From assembly GCA_027449125.1 (NCBI GenBank), contig DAIDME010000045.1:1-64000 (forward strand): a DNA stretch of 64,000 nucleotides, given 5' to 3'. This document shows, piece after piece, positions 8,975 through 17,500 of the stretch; within the stretch, counting starts at the first letter, position 1, and every line of letters begins with the position of its first letter. The notes below the pieces were generated by a model. The model was given only the letters and a program-made list of their open reading frames with translations, had not been told where the DNA came from and ran no database searches. The stretch comes from Solirubrobacterales bacterium (lineage in GTDB: Bacteria > Actinomycetota > Thermoleophilia > Solirubrobacterales > Solirubrobacteraceae). Both the position numbers and the translations under genes were made by a program.

Positions 8975-10429
8975 GTGCTCCTGCGCAGGCGCATAAGCAT
9001 CGTCGCGGCGGTCACCGTGGCAGCCGCGGTGGCCGTGGCGATGGTGGCCAGCTACTTCATCGTCAGGGGCAGGCTGATCGAGCAGCTCGACAGTGAGCTG
9101 GTCGCGCAGGCGCAGCGCTACGAAGCCCTGGGCGTGGCCGCGATCGGCCCGCACACTCGTCTGCCGTCCAACTCCGCCAATGGGGGCGCGAACGCCCCCT
9201 ACGTCCAGCTCGTATACCCCGCGGGCCATACGCAGTCCTACCTCGGCGGGCTCTCGTGGCCCAGCACACCGGCCACCGTCGCGGTGGCCAACGGCACCAG
9301 CAACGGGGTGCTCGAGACCGCGACGACCAGCAACGGCTTCACACTGCGGACCTACGCGTTTCACGCCGTAGCCACGTTAGCCAACGGCTACTCGACGCCG
9401 GTCGCCGTAGTCCTCGCACGGCCGCTCGGGCCGGTACAGAGCGTGCTCACCAGCCTGAGGCTGATCCTCGTGCTCCTGTTCCTGACGGTCGTAGCGCTGG
9501 CAGCGTTGCTCGCCCGCATCGCCACCCGGCGGGTCCTGCGGCCGCTGGCCGAGGTGACCGCGACAGCCCAGCTGATCGGCGAGACCGACGACCTGAGCCG
9601 GCGCCTCGCGGTGGACAAGGACGATGAGGTCGGCCAGCTCGCGGCCCGCTTCAACGAGATGCTGGAGCGCCTGGAGGCGTCGCGCGCGGCGCTTGACGCC
9701 TCAGCGCGCGCTCAGCGCCAGCTGGTCGCCGACGCCTCGCACGAGCTCCGCACCCCCGTGACCAGCCTGCGCACCAACATCGAGGTGCTCCTCTCGGGCG
9801 CCGCGCTCGCTGGGGAGGATCGTGAGCGGCTGCTGCGCGACGTCGTGGAGCAGAGCGAGGAGCTCTCGAACCTTGTCTCGGACCTGATCGAGGTTGCGCG
9901 TGGCGATACGCCACCGGCCGAGCTCGTGGATGTTCGCCTTGACCAGCTCGCCGAGGAGGCACTCGACCGTGCGCGCCGCAACGCGCCTGAAGTCGACTAC
10001 ACCGAGGATCTGGAGCCGGTGCTTGTGCGTGGGGACCCCGACCGGCTGGCGCGCGCGATCAACAACCTGCTGGACAACGCCGCCCTGCACGCCGGACACG
10101 GCGGACCGGTCGAGGTCAGCGTCGACGTCGGTGGCCTGACCGTGCGCGACCACGGCGACGGGATCGCAGCCGAGGATCTGCCGCACATCTTCGACCGCTT
10201 CTACCGCGGCGCCAACTCGCGGGCGCGGCAGGGCAGCGGGCTCGGGCTCGCGATCGTCAGCCAGACGGCTGCACAGCACGGCGGCCGGGCGAGCGCTGAG
10301 AACGCGCGTGACGGCGGAGCGAGCTTCAGGCTGGCGCTCCCCTGCAGGAAGCCAACCGCGCCGGAGACCGAGCAGGCATCGCACCATCACGGTCCACGTC
10401 CGCCCGCCGCTGTCGGCTTCAGCGACTGA
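8975..10429 (+). CDS. Sensor histidine kinase (MprB/BaeS-like)
   Basis: A 484-residue membrane kinase. A first membrane span (about 6-30) and a second (about 155-178) bracket an extracytoplasmic sensor region of about 125 residues without a recognisable PAS/Cache motif. HAMP and HisKA follow, with the phosphoacceptor H256 in DASHELRTP. The ATPase domain has an N-box (NNLLDNAALHA), G1 (DHGDGI), F-box (FDRFYRG) and G2 (GSGLGLAIV). The GTG at 8975 puts basic residues directly before the first span. It pairs with the preceding response regulator. The signal is unknown. Confidence 0.92.
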   Translation: MLLRRRISIVAAVTVAAAVAVAMVASYFIVRGRLIEQLDSELVAQAQRYEALGVAAIGPHTRLPSNSANGGANAPYVQLVYPAGHTQSYLGGLSWPSTPATVAVANGTSNGVLETATTSNGFTLRTYAFHAVATLANGYSTPVAVVLARPLGPVQSVLTSLRLILVLLFLTVVALAALLARIATRRVLRPLAEVTATAQLIGETDDLSRRLAVDKDDEVGQLAARFNEMLERLEASRAALDASARAQRQLVADASHELRTPVTSLRTNIEVLLSGAALAGEDRERLLRDVVEQSEELSNLVSDLIEVARGDTPPAELVDVRLDQLAEEALDRARRNAPEVDYTEDLEPVLVRGDPDRLARAINNLLDNAALHAGHGGPVEVSVDVGGLTVRDHGDGIAAEDLPHIFDRFYRGANSRARQGSGLGLAIVSQTAAQHGGRASAENARDGGASFRLALPCRKPTAPETEQASHHHGPRPPAAVGFSD

Positions 10430-10453
10430 GCCCACGGCCGGCTCCCAGCCGCG

Positions 10454-10687
10454 TCAGCCGGCGCCTTCAGCGAGCCCCTCGGGGAGCACCGGAAGCTCAG
10501 CCGCAGCGCTGGCGGCGGCCTCGTTCTCGCGCTTGATCTCGAGCCAGAGCTCCTCCCGGTAGACGGGCACCGAACGTGGCGCTTCGATCCCCAGGCGCAC
10601 GGTCGCGCCTCGCACCTCCAGCACCTCGATCACAACCTCACCGCCAACGATCACCCGCTCGCCGGCACGGCGCGTCACCCGCAGCAT
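10454..10687 (-). CDS. csrA: Translational regulator CsrA
   Basis: A 77-residue RNA-binding protein starting MLRVTRRAGERVIVG and continuing with VRLGIEAPRSVPVYREELW, both canonical CsrA strands, including the conserved Arg in the first strand and the RSVPVYREE segment that contacts GGA motifs. The C-terminal Ala/Glu tail is longer than in enteric CsrA. It directly follows fliW, whose product binds and inhibits CsrA in Bacillus. By that model CsrA represses flagellin translation until flagellin secretion frees FliW. It is the last gene of the minus-strand flagellar operon. Confidence 0.95.
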   Translation of the reverse strand: MLRVTRRAGERVIVGGEVVIEVLEVRGATVRLGIEAPRSVPVYREELWLEIKRENEAAASAAAELPVLPEGLAEGAG

Positions 10688-10732
10688 GCAGTCAAGCTTA
10701 GAGTCTGGCGCAGCGGGGCGCCCCGGCGAGCC

Positions 10733-11242
10733 TCAGGCCGCGGCGGCGGCGCTGCTGCCAACGGGACCGGGCGGGAAAAGCGGCGTCTTCACGGCCGCCC
10801 CCGGCGCCTGGTTGATGACCTGATAGCCGTGTCCGCCGCGGATCAGGATCGGCGCCCTGAGGTTGACCGTGATCTCGCTCGGGTCCTTCGCCGCGGTGAC
10901 CGTGACGTAGACGTCGGCCGGCTGGCCGTCACTCAGGCCGAGCCGGAGCGCCTCGCCGTCTGCCAGCTCGACGACAAAGTCGGCGAAGAACCTGTGCGGG
11001 TTTGCGATGGGCAGCGCGACAGTGCTGTGATCCAGCGACTGCAGCCAGAGGAATGGGCTGCGTGCGTCGGTGCTGAGCAGCGCGTAACGGCTGCCGCCCA
11101 GCCCGATCAGGCCGTCCGGAAACGCGATGATGCTGTCGTGGACGATCTGGACGAGCCCGAACCTGGAAGTCAGATAAGGCTGCGTCTGCGGCCGCTCGGC
11201 GGTTGCGGCGAGGCCGCTTGGGTATATCGGTGTAGCTTTCAT
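10733..11242 (-). CDS. fliW: Flagellar assembly factor FliW
   Basis: A 169-residue FliW protein, with FGLVQIVHDSIIAFPDGLIGL and the FLWLQSLD phrase typical of the family. It also has an unusual N-terminal extension of about 25 residues and a C-terminal Pro/Ala tail. FliW antagonises CsrA and binds flagellin, forming a homeostatic loop that matches flagellin synthesis to export. The ATG at 11242 overlaps the flgL stop in an ATGA junction, and csrA follows 45 bases downstream, so flgL, fliW and csrA are probably co-translated. Confidence 0.92.
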   Translation of the reverse strand: MKATPIYPSGLAATAERPQTQPYLTSRFGLVQIVHDSIIAFPDGLIGLGGSRYALLSTDARSPFLWLQSLDHSTVALPIANPHRFFADFVVELADGEALRLGLSDGQPADVYVTVTAAKDPSEITVNLRAPILIRGGHGYQVINQAPGAAVKTPLFPPGPVGSSAAAAA

Positions 11243-12222
11243 GCTCCCAGGAAGTTCAGCAGCGAGGTCTGGATGATGTCGGCGGAGGATTGCAGCGCGG
11301 CTTGGTAGCCGGCCTGCTCGGTGGAGAACTGGACCGTGGCCTGCGCCATGTTGGTGTCTTCGACGTTGGCTAGATCGGTCTGAGCGCTGGTGCTCAGCGA
11401 TGTGAGCCTGCTGGAGGCCATCTGCAGGCTGTCCTGGGTAGCACCCACGCTTGCCTGCAAAGACTCGAGCGCACTCATGTTGGTCTGCAGGTTGGTGAGC
11501 TGGTTGCCCAGATCCTGTTGAGTGCCGCCGTTGGTCCCGGTCATGTCGTTGTAGACCGTGCGCAGCGTCGCCAGCAGCCCGCCGGAGCCATCGGACTGAA
11601 GCGCGCCGCCACCGTAGCTGCTGGTGCCTGCCGTGCCGCCGGTGTTGCCGTTGCCGAGCACGCTGTACAGGTTCGCGTTCACCTGGATCTGCGTGGACGG
11701 TCCGATCGCGTAGTTGATGCCGTTAGTGTTCCCGGCGTACTGATCCTGGCCGGTGGGATCGGCGGCCGTCGCCTGCGTGTTCCACGGCTGGGTCTGCACC
11801 GCGTTGCCGGAGAAGATGTAGGAGCCGTCGTACTGAGCGTTGGCCGACTGCTTGATCTGGCTGATGTACTGGAGCACCTCCTGCGCGGAGTCCTTCAGAT
11901 CCGTCGCGTTCATCGTCCCGTTGGCCGCCGCGGTAACGAGTTCCTGCAGGGTCTGGGTCGTCTGCTGGATCGATTGAAGGCTGCTGGAGGCGCTCTCGAC
12001 CCACGCGATCCCCTGGGTCACGTTGGACTGATAGGCGTTGTAGGCGCTGATCTGGCCGTTCAGCGAGATCGCCAGGGCCGCGCCGTACGGGTTGTCGGAC
12101 GGCTGGTTGATCTGGTAGCCGGTCGAAAGCTGCTGCTGGGTCTGGTCGAGCTGGCTCAGGTCAGAGGTGATGGCCGCGATCGTCGTGTTGCCGACCATCT
12201 GCGAGGTTATGCGCTGCGTCAT
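11239..12222 (-). CDS. flgL: Hook-filament junction protein FlgL (HAP3)
   Basis: A 327-residue flagellin-like protein. The N-terminal coiled coil (MTQRITSQMVGNTTIAAITSDLSQLDQTQQQLSTGYQI) and the C-terminal DLANVEDTNMAQATVQFSTEQAGYQAALQSS helix are the D0/D1 elements found in FlgL. The middle is Gly/Thr/Asn-rich. FlgL joins the hook-associated FlgK zone to the filament. It is shorter and simpler than FlgK upstream, and an AGGAG site lies across the flgK stop. Co-location with flgK, flgN and fliW supports the name over a second flagellin. Confidence 0.92.
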   Translation of the reverse strand: MTQRITSQMVGNTTIAAITSDLSQLDQTQQQLSTGYQINQPSDNPYGAALAISLNGQISAYNAYQSNVTQGIAWVESASSSLQSIQQTTQTLQELVTAAANGTMNATDLKDSAQEVLQYISQIKQSANAQYDGSYIFSGNAVQTQPWNTQATAADPTGQDQYAGNTNGINYAIGPSTQIQVNANLYSVLGNGNTGGTAGTSSYGGGALQSDGSGGLLATLRTVYNDMTGTNGGTQQDLGNQLTNLQTNMSALESLQASVGATQDSLQMASSRLTSLSTSAQTDLANVEDTNMAQATVQFSTEQAGYQAALQSSADIIQTSLLNFLGA

Positions 12223-12233
12223 CGTCAGGACTC

Positions 12234-13850
12234 CTACTGCCCGACCACGCTCATCAGCGAGGTCATCACCGTGCTGAACGCCCCCATCACCTTCGCCGAG
12301 GCCTGGTAGGCCTGCTGCTCGTTGATCAGGTTGGCCATCTCCTGCGACAGATCCACGCCCTCGACGCTCGTGCGCTGGTTGGTGATCTGGGTCTGCAGCG
12401 CCGACTGCGTCGTCTCCTGCTGGTTTGCGCCCTGCGCCAACGACCCGACCTGCTGCACGAAGCTCTGGTAGGCGGTATCGGCCGCCCCGCCGGCGTTGGC
12501 CGCCTCGGCCAGGGCTACGTCGTTGTACGTGGCGCCGGCCGCAGTCGGGGCGGTGAACCCCGACGACACCGCGATGTTCGCCGCGGTGATGCCCGTGGTG
12601 CTGGACGTTGAGCCGTTGACGAAGAAGGGAGGATTCAGCGTGTATGTCGTGCCAGTGCCGCTCTGGACCGGGGAGTTCACCTCGCTGGCGAGCTTGGCCG
12701 TGACCTGGTTGAGCGATGCCGTGAGCGTTCCCACGGTGCCTGACTGGGTCGCCGGCGACGGGCTCGGATAGCTCGCCGGCCCAGCGCCGCCCGTGGGAGT
12801 ACCGAGCCCGCCGAATCCGGACGCCGAGTATCCCGCCAAGCCGATCAGCGCGCCAAGCGTGCCGCCAACCGTGTTTGCCAGCGACGCGGCAGACGTACCC
12901 GCAGCGGCCGCAGCCGAGAACTGCTGCTGCCAGGCCGCGACCCAGCCGGTCGCGCTCGTGCCGGACGCCGTGGAGTAGCTTCCGAACTGGTCACCCGGCG
13001 GCAGCGGCCCTCCGGGAGGGATGCCAGCTGGGTCGCTGACCAGCGCCTGACCGGTGACGCCACCGAAGTGCACGGTCACAGACCCGTCGCTGTTGTTCTG
13101 GACCTGCACGTTGCCGAGCTGCGAGAGGTTATCCAGAGCGACATTCCGCTGGTCGATCAGGTTGTTGGCCGTCTGGCCCGAGGCCTGTGCCTGCACGATC
13201 GAATAGTTGAGCGAGGCGATGTTGTAGGCATCGTTGTAAAGCGTGCCCCCGGAGGCCCCGGAGCCGCTCGGACCCTGCATCGCCGCCATGTACTGTGAGT
13301 TGACCTGACCCAATACCGATGCAGCGTTGGCCGGGTCGGTCGGCTGGCCAGGATCAGGTCCGTTGAGCTGGTTGGTGAGCGTGTTGAGCGCCTGCGCCAA
13401 GCTCTGCCCCTGGTTGACGACCACCTGCTGCGCGGCGGAGCTCGTGGGGTTGTCAGCTAGTGCGTTCCAGTCGCTCCAGAAGGTGGCCAGCTGCGAGCTG
13501 ATGCCGCCACCGTTGGGCTCGTTGAGCGCCGACTGGATCTGCTGCGTGTAAGTCTGCGTTGTGCTTGCCGCGTTGGTCGCTGCATTCTGCTGGCGCCAGG
13601 CCGCGTCAAGGTAGGGATCACCGCTGTTGGTCACGCTCGTCGCGTCAACACCGGTGCCAAGCTGCAGGGCGCCGTTGCCGCCGGCGCCTGGGACCGAGAG
13701 CGCGGGTGACTGGACCAGGTTGACGGTCTGCTCCTCGTAACCCGGCGCGTTGGCGTTGGCGATGTTCTGGCCGGTAGTGTCGAGCTGCTCCTGTGCGGCT
13801 TCGACGCCACTCAGGGCCGTGTCGAGCGTCAGATAGCTGGATACATACAC
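12234..13850 (-). CDS. flgK: Hook-filament junction protein FlgK (HAP1)
   Basis: A 538-residue protein with the FlgK N-terminus (SYLTLDTALSGVEAAQEQLDTTGQNIANANAPGYEEQ) and the C-terminal GVDLSQEMANLINEQQAYQASAKVMGAFSTVMTSLM, the standard rod/hook family ends. The long middle is rich in Ala, Ser, Thr and Gly. The GTG at 13850 places the conserved SSYLTL phrase at the N-terminus and lies 8 bases past the flgN stop. A longer reading would run back through flgN. FlgK forms the first junction zone on the hook, and its chaperone FlgN is encoded just upstream. Confidence 0.92.
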   Translation of the reverse strand: MYVSSYLTLDTALSGVEAAQEQLDTTGQNIANANAPGYEEQTVNLVQSPALSVPGAGGNGALQLGTGVDATSVTNSGDPYLDAAWRQQNAATNAASTTQTYTQQIQSALNEPNGGGISSQLATFWSDWNALADNPTSSAAQQVVVNQGQSLAQALNTLTNQLNGPDPGQPTDPANAASVLGQVNSQYMAAMQGPSGSGASGGTLYNDAYNIASLNYSIVQAQASGQTANNLIDQRNVALDNLSQLGNVQVQNNSDGSVTVHFGGVTGQALVSDPAGIPPGGPLPPGDQFGSYSTASGTSATGWVAAWQQQFSAAAAAGTSAASLANTVGGTLGALIGLAGYSASGFGGLGTPTGGAGPASYPSPSPATQSGTVGTLTASLNQVTAKLASEVNSPVQSGTGTTYTLNPPFFVNGSTSSTTGITAANIAVSSGFTAPTAAGATYNDVALAEAANAGGAADTAYQSFVQQVGSLAQGANQQETTQSALQTQITNQRTSVEGVDLSQEMANLINEQQAYQASAKVMGAFSTVMTSLMSVVGQ

Positions 13851-13857
13851 GATGCGC

Positions 13858-14391
13858 TCATGCCTCCAACTCGAACGCCGGTCGTTGCAGCAGCGGTCGC
13901 CGGCGCCGCACCCCGGCACGGTCGCCGCCATCGTCGTAGCCCCCGGCGTTTCCCGCGAGCCGCAACAGGTGATCCAAGAAGGCGAGCTCCTGCTGCATCA
14001 GCGCGCGGTTGGTGGTGTGTTCGCGCTGGATCTCCAGCAACATGCCACGCAGGTGTGCCGTGCGGTCGCGAGCGATGAGCGCTGACTCCTCATCCATCAG
14101 CTCAGCCAGCATCGCGATGCTGACGTCGGCCGGGCTGACGCCGAGCATCGCCCCGGCCCGTTCGAGCAGCCGGAACCGCTCTGCCTCGATCAGCTCCCGG
14201 CGGTGCATCTCGGTCTGCAGGTCCGTGGCGAGCCGGACCACATCTGGCACCGCACGTTGCCGGATCGCCGCGGCCTGGTCGAGCACGACCGCGAGCATGC
14301 GCTTGGCCGACTCGAGCTGAGTGGTGAGATGGCTCAGCACGTCTGCGCTCAAGACGGCATCCGCGCGTCGGTCGTCCGGGACGGCTGACAT
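13858..14391 (-). CDS. flgN: FlgN-family export chaperone
   Basis: A 177-residue, mainly helical protein. Its central helices (HLTTQLESAKRMLAVVLDQAAAIRQR; LMDEESALIARDRTAHLRGMLLEIQREHTTNRALMQQ) resemble FlgN, the type III chaperone for FlgK and FlgL. A basic/Gly C-terminal tail follows. Position directly before flgK is the classical arrangement and carries much of the assignment, since FlgN is weakly conserved. Its start overlaps the flgJ stop by one base. Confidence 0.75.
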   Translation of the reverse strand: MSAVPDDRRADAVLSADVLSHLTTQLESAKRMLAVVLDQAAAIRQRAVPDVVRLATDLQTEMHRRELIEAERFRLLERAGAMLGVSPADVSIAMLAELMDEESALIARDRTAHLRGMLLEIQREHTTNRALMQQELAFLDHLLRLAGNAGGYDDGGDRAGVRRRRPLLQRPAFELEA

Positions 14392-14909
14392 CAGTAGCCG
14401 ACCACCCGCGCACCGCCGGTCCGCGGCGTCGGTTTCACACCGCCCGCAGGCGGTGCCGCGTGCGTGCCGCCACCGGCGGCACCGCTCGCGTCGGACGTAC
14501 CAGCAGCCGGCGCAGACTGACCGAGCAGCGCGGGGTCGAGCTGAGCAGCGAACTGCTCAGCCATGCCCAGGCCGCCGGCGGACATGATGCTTGACGTCAA
14601 CGCCTGTGGGATCAGGCTGGCGTACGCGCTCGCGCCACCCAGCAGGCCGCCGCCCGCGGTGCCACCGCCAGCCGAGCCCGCCCCGGCGGCACCCGTGCCC
14701 GACGCGCTGCCGCCGTACATCGTAGAGGCGAGCTGCTGCGTCATCTCGCTCACCAGCAGGTCCTCGAACGCCAAGCCCTCGCTGTATGCCTGCATCGCCT
14801 GGCTGTTGCCGTTGCGGATGTTGGCAGGGATCGACGCGACGTTGAGATTCGGAATCCCGGCGTCGGGTCCAATCGTGCCAAGCGAGACGTTGGGCGAGCT
14901 GCTCATCAC
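14391..14909 (-). CDS. flgJ: FlgJ-like rod-binding protein (no muramidase domain)
   Basis: A 172-residue protein whose conserved part is the Rod-binding domain: QAMQAYSEGLAFEDLLVSEMTQQLASTMYGG and a later GGLGMAEQFAAQLDPALL. The family motif of an amphipathic helix plus a GGxGxA helix is clear. Gly/Ala/Pro-rich spacers replace the rest. The glucosaminidase domain of enteric FlgJ is absent, as in many Gram-positives, so it is probably only a rod-cap/assembly factor. Starts GTG (14909) or ATG (14906) both overlap the flgG stop, so translation is coupled. Confidence 0.8.
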   Translation of the reverse strand: MMSSSPNVSLGTIGPDAGIPNLNVASIPANIRNGNSQAMQAYSEGLAFEDLLVSEMTQQLASTMYGGSASGTGAAGAGSAGGGTAGGGLLGGASAYASLIPQALTSSIMSAGGLGMAEQFAAQLDPALLGQSAPAAGTSDASGAAGGGTHAAPPAGGVKPTPRTGGARVVGY

Positions 14910-15634
14910 TTCAGCGTGGCCGCGATCTGCCCCAGCTGCGCCTCCATCTGCACGGCGCGGCTGCCCATCTGGTATGCCTGCTGGGCGCTCATCATGTCGG
15001 TGATCTCGGTGTTGAGATCCACGTTTGACTGCTCGAGATAGCCCTGCTGCAGCGTGACTCCCTTCGCTGCCCGCACCGGCCCGCTGGCAGCACTGGCGCT
15101 GAATACGCTGCCGCCCTGTGGCATCAGCTTGTCGGGTGCCGTCACCTGTACGATCCTGATCTGACCGACTTTCGCCTGGCCGACGCTGACTGTGCCGTCT
15201 GAGGCGATCGAGACCTGCGTGGGCTGCGTGCCCTTGGGAAGGGTGATCGGCGGCACGAGCTCCATCCCGAGTGAGGTTGTGATCTGCCCGCGCGCGTTCA
15301 GCTGAAGCGTGCCGTTGCGAGTGAGTCCGACCGTGCCGTTGGCCTGGCGCACCTGTATGTAACCGGGGCCGCTGAGCGCAATGTCCAAGGGGTTGCCGGT
15401 CTGCTGGAGAGACCCTTGAGTCTGGCTGTAACCGAGCGTGGCCGCGGCCGAACCGGCACCCACCAGGGCCGTCGACGGTGCATTGTTGTCGGTGGTGTAG
15501 AGCAGGTTCTGGAATCCGAGGATCTCCGCCTGATATCCGGGCGTGTTCTGGTTGGCGATGTTGTTGGCGACCGTGTCCAGCTGGGTCTGCGCGGTTTCCA
15601 TGCCGGCCGCGGCCGAGTAGAGGCCTTCGAGCAT
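14906..15634 (-). CDS. flgG: Flagellar distal rod protein FlgG
   Basis: A 242-residue rod protein with the N-terminal MLEGLYSAAAGMETAQTQLDTVANNIANQNTPGYQ motif and the C-terminal YLEQSNVDLNTEITDMMSAQQAYQMGSRAVQ motif. Both are diagnostic of the FlgE/F/G axial family, and the central NPLDIALSGPGYIQV matches FlgG. It is closer to FlgG than to FlgF in its C-terminus. Start and stop overlap neighbours on both sides (ATG/TGA junctions), placing it in one operon with flgF, flgJ, flgN, flgK and flgL. Confidence 0.9.
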   Translation of the reverse strand: MLEGLYSAAAGMETAQTQLDTVANNIANQNTPGYQAEILGFQNLLYTTDNNAPSTALVGAGSAAATLGYSQTQGSLQQTGNPLDIALSGPGYIQVRQANGTVGLTRNGTLQLNARGQITTSLGMELVPPITLPKGTQPTQVSIASDGTVSVGQAKVGQIRIVQVTAPDKLMPQGGSVFSASAASGPVRAAKGVTLQQGYLEQSNVDLNTEITDMMSAQQAYQMGSRAVQMEAQLGQIAATLK

Positions 15635-16323
15635 CAGGGCACCTGCGCCACGCTGCTGGCGCTCTCCTGCATCGTCTGGCTGATCGTGCTGATCGTCTGC
15701 TGACCAGCTGTATAAGCGTTCAACGCGGCCTCCATCTGAACCATCGTCTGGATCGGGTCCACCCCGGAGCCCTCCAGTTCACCGGAGGCCACCTGGCCGG
15801 TCGCACGGCCGGCCTGCACCGTCCCCAGGAAGTTGTTGTTCCCGAGCTCAGCCGGGTTCTTGAGGTTGAAGACCCCGAGCGCGGTTGGCGGCACCGTGCC
15901 TGCCGCTCCGACCTTGATCGGCGCACCGGTCTGTGAGAGCACCTCGTCACCGACCTGGTCGACCAGCAGGCCCCGGCTGTTCACCGTGAACTGCCCGTTG
16001 CGCGTGTACTGGGTGCCGCCCGCCGTCTTCACCGCGAAGAAACCCTGGCCCGTGATCGCGAAGTCGAGCGGCCGTCCGGTGGTCTGGATCGGGCCCTGAG
16101 CCATCACCGGCGGGCCCTGGGTGACCTCCACCCCTGCGGCAACCGAGCCTACCGTCTGCCCCGTCGCGGTGTTCTGCAGGAGCAGCGCCCCGAAGCTCTG
16201 CTGGACCGACGAAGCTGCCTTGTAGCCGGGGGTCGACGCATTGGCCAGGTCGTTGGCGATCTGGTCTTCTTGCACCTGCTCGGCGAGCATGCCCGACGCG
16301 GCAATGTTGAGCCCAAGATCCAT
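15634..16323 (-). CDS. flgF: Flagellar rod protein FlgF (FlgF/FlgG paralogue)
   Basis: A 229-residue axial protein, starting MDLGLNIAASGMLAEQVQEDQIANDLANASTPGYK and containing GRPLDFAITGQGFFAVKT, TRNGQFTVNSRGLLVD and a C-terminal GVDPIQTMVQMEAALNAYTAGQQ helix. It is a proximal-rod type paralogue of the neighbouring FlgG. Which of the two is functionally FlgF is an inference from gene order (compare Bacillus flhO/flhP). It is the first gene of the minus-strand operon. A sigma-28-type promoter ends only 10 bases before the start and no Shine-Dalgarno site is visible, suggesting a nearly leaderless mRNA. Confidence 0.85.
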   Translation of the reverse strand: MDLGLNIAASGMLAEQVQEDQIANDLANASTPGYKAASSVQQSFGALLLQNTATGQTVGSVAAGVEVTQGPPVMAQGPIQTTGRPLDFAITGQGFFAVKTAGGTQYTRNGQFTVNSRGLLVDQVGDEVLSQTGAPIKVGAAGTVPPTALGVFNLKNPAELGNNNFLGTVQAGRATGQVASGELEGSGVDPIQTMVQMEAALNAYTAGQQTISTISQTMQESASSVAQVP

Positions 16324-16333
16324 CGCAACAGTT

Positions 16334-16360
16334 AGATCGGCGGCGTCACTGAATCCTTGA
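16334..16360 (-). promoter_or_regulatory. Sigma-28 (FliA)-type promoter for flgF-flgG-flgJ-flgN-flgK-flgL-fliW-csrA
   Basis: On the minus strand the sequence is TCAAGGAT-N11-GCCGATCT, close to the TAAAGTTT-N11-GCCGATAA consensus of flagellar sigma factors, with identical spacing. It lies in the gap between fliA and flgF and would drive the whole minus-strand operon from about 16327. Confidence 0.75.
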
Positions 16361-16406
16361 GCGGAGGCCGGCAGCCGTGCATGCGGGGCGCCGATCCGAC
16401 GGGCGG

Positions 16407-17213
16407 CTACACCACCTCGCGGAACAGCTGCTCGTCTGCGGTCAGCAACTCTCGCAGGCGCTTGCGCAGCTGCCCGTGGATCTGACAGACGCGACTCTCA
16501 GTCACCCCCAGCTGCTCACCGATCTCTCGCAGCGTCAGGTCCTGTAGATAGAGCGCGACCGCGACCTGGCGCTCGCGCTGCGGCAGCTGCTCGAAGGCCG
16601 AGCGGAAACGCACCCTCGCCTGGTCGCGCATTGTCTGCAGCTCGGGATTCACGCAGCCGTCCTCACTGGCGATCGTGTCGATCCGTTCGATCGTGATGTC
16701 CTCGTCAGCCAGAACGGGTATGTTCAGGGAGCCGACATCGGCACGGCTGATGTCGCCGAGCCACCGCTCCAACTCGGTGACGCTGAGATTCACGGCATCA
16801 GCCAACTCTGAGGGCGCAGGCGTACGCCCGTGCAGCGCGCTGAACTGATCACGGGCGCCGTTGATCTCCCGCTCCCATCGTCGCAGGGATCGTGGCGCCC
16901 AGTCGTTGCGCCTCAACTCGTCAAGCACGGCGCCGTGGATCCTGGTCCAGGCGAACTGCTCGAGCGTCGCTCCGCGGGCCGAGTCGTAGCGGTCGATCGA
17001 GCGCATCAGCGCCTCCAGGCCCGCCGAGGTCAGATCCTCCACCTCACAGCGCGCCGGCAACCCACGAGCCTTCTTGTAGACGATGTACTTCACCATCGGC
17101 GCAAGCGTCAGAACGAGGCGTTCGCGAAGTGCGGCATCGCCGGTTGCGCTGTAGCGCTCCCACAGCTCCTGCACAGACTCGGTGCTCATCCGCTGGGTAG
17201 CTACTGCTGACAC
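16407..17213 (-). CDS. fliA: Flagellar sigma factor (FliA/SigD/WhiG class)
   Basis: A 268-residue sigma-70-family group 3 factor. Region 2 contains ARCEVEDLTSAGLEALMRSIDRYDS and the ATLEQFAWTRIHGAVLDELRRNDWAPRSLRR block typical of FliA/WhiG. Region 3 covers about 120-180, and region 4 is the HTH LTLREIGEQLGVTESRVCQIHGQLRKRLRE. The GTG at 17213 follows an AGGAG site at normal spacing, so it is preferred to the long upstream reading or to the internal ATG at 17189. It is the presumed reader of the GCCGATNA promoters in this window. No FlgM anti-sigma gene is seen nearby. Confidence 0.93.
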   Translation of the reverse strand: MSAVATQRMSTESVQELWERYSATGDAALRERLVLTLAPMVKYIVYKKARGLPARCEVEDLTSAGLEALMRSIDRYDSARGATLEQFAWTRIHGAVLDELRRNDWAPRSLRRWEREINGARDQFSALHGRTPAPSELADAVNLSVTELERWLGDISRADVGSLNIPVLADEDITIERIDTIASEDGCVNPELQTMRDQARVRFRSAFEQLPQRERQVAVALYLQDLTLREIGEQLGVTESRVCQIHGQLRKRLRELLTADEQLFREVV

Positions 17214-17262
17214 GCTTGCTCCTGTACCTGCTCGAGGGTGATCCGGCTGAAAGACTCGACCT

Positions 17263-17290
17263 ACATCGGCCGGCACCCGCCACCAGTTGA
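17263..17290 (-). promoter_or_regulatory. Possible sigma-28-type promoter for fliA (autoregulation)
   Basis: On the minus strand the sequence is TCAAC-N15-GCCGATGT, one base longer in spacing than the best promoters here and with a mismatch at each end. It would start a leader of about 43 bases ending at the AGGAG-preceded GTG of fliA. If real, it implies positive autoregulation. Confidence 0.45.
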
Positions 17291-17500
17291 GTCCCGGTGC
17301 CCTACGCACGCCCGCCGGCCGGATCGTGGCCAGCCGGCGCAGCCCGCGGCAGGGCCCATTGACTCCTCCATTTGCGGGAACTCTTCGGCAAACCCGCAGG
17401 GCGGCTGCGGGATTTCCGCACTGTTGCCTGCACCACGCGGACACAGCGCCGCAACCCGGTGCCTGCCGGACTGCCGGTAACGAGAGGTACAGGACGGCGC

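Noticed and set aside
17371-17420. Possible c-di-GMP (GEMM) riboswitch suggested by a CGGCAAACC-like string
   Set aside because: The second conserved half (CGCAAAGCC-type) and the expected tetraloop-receptor layout are absent, and the string is simply part of the alternative CCCGCA stems.
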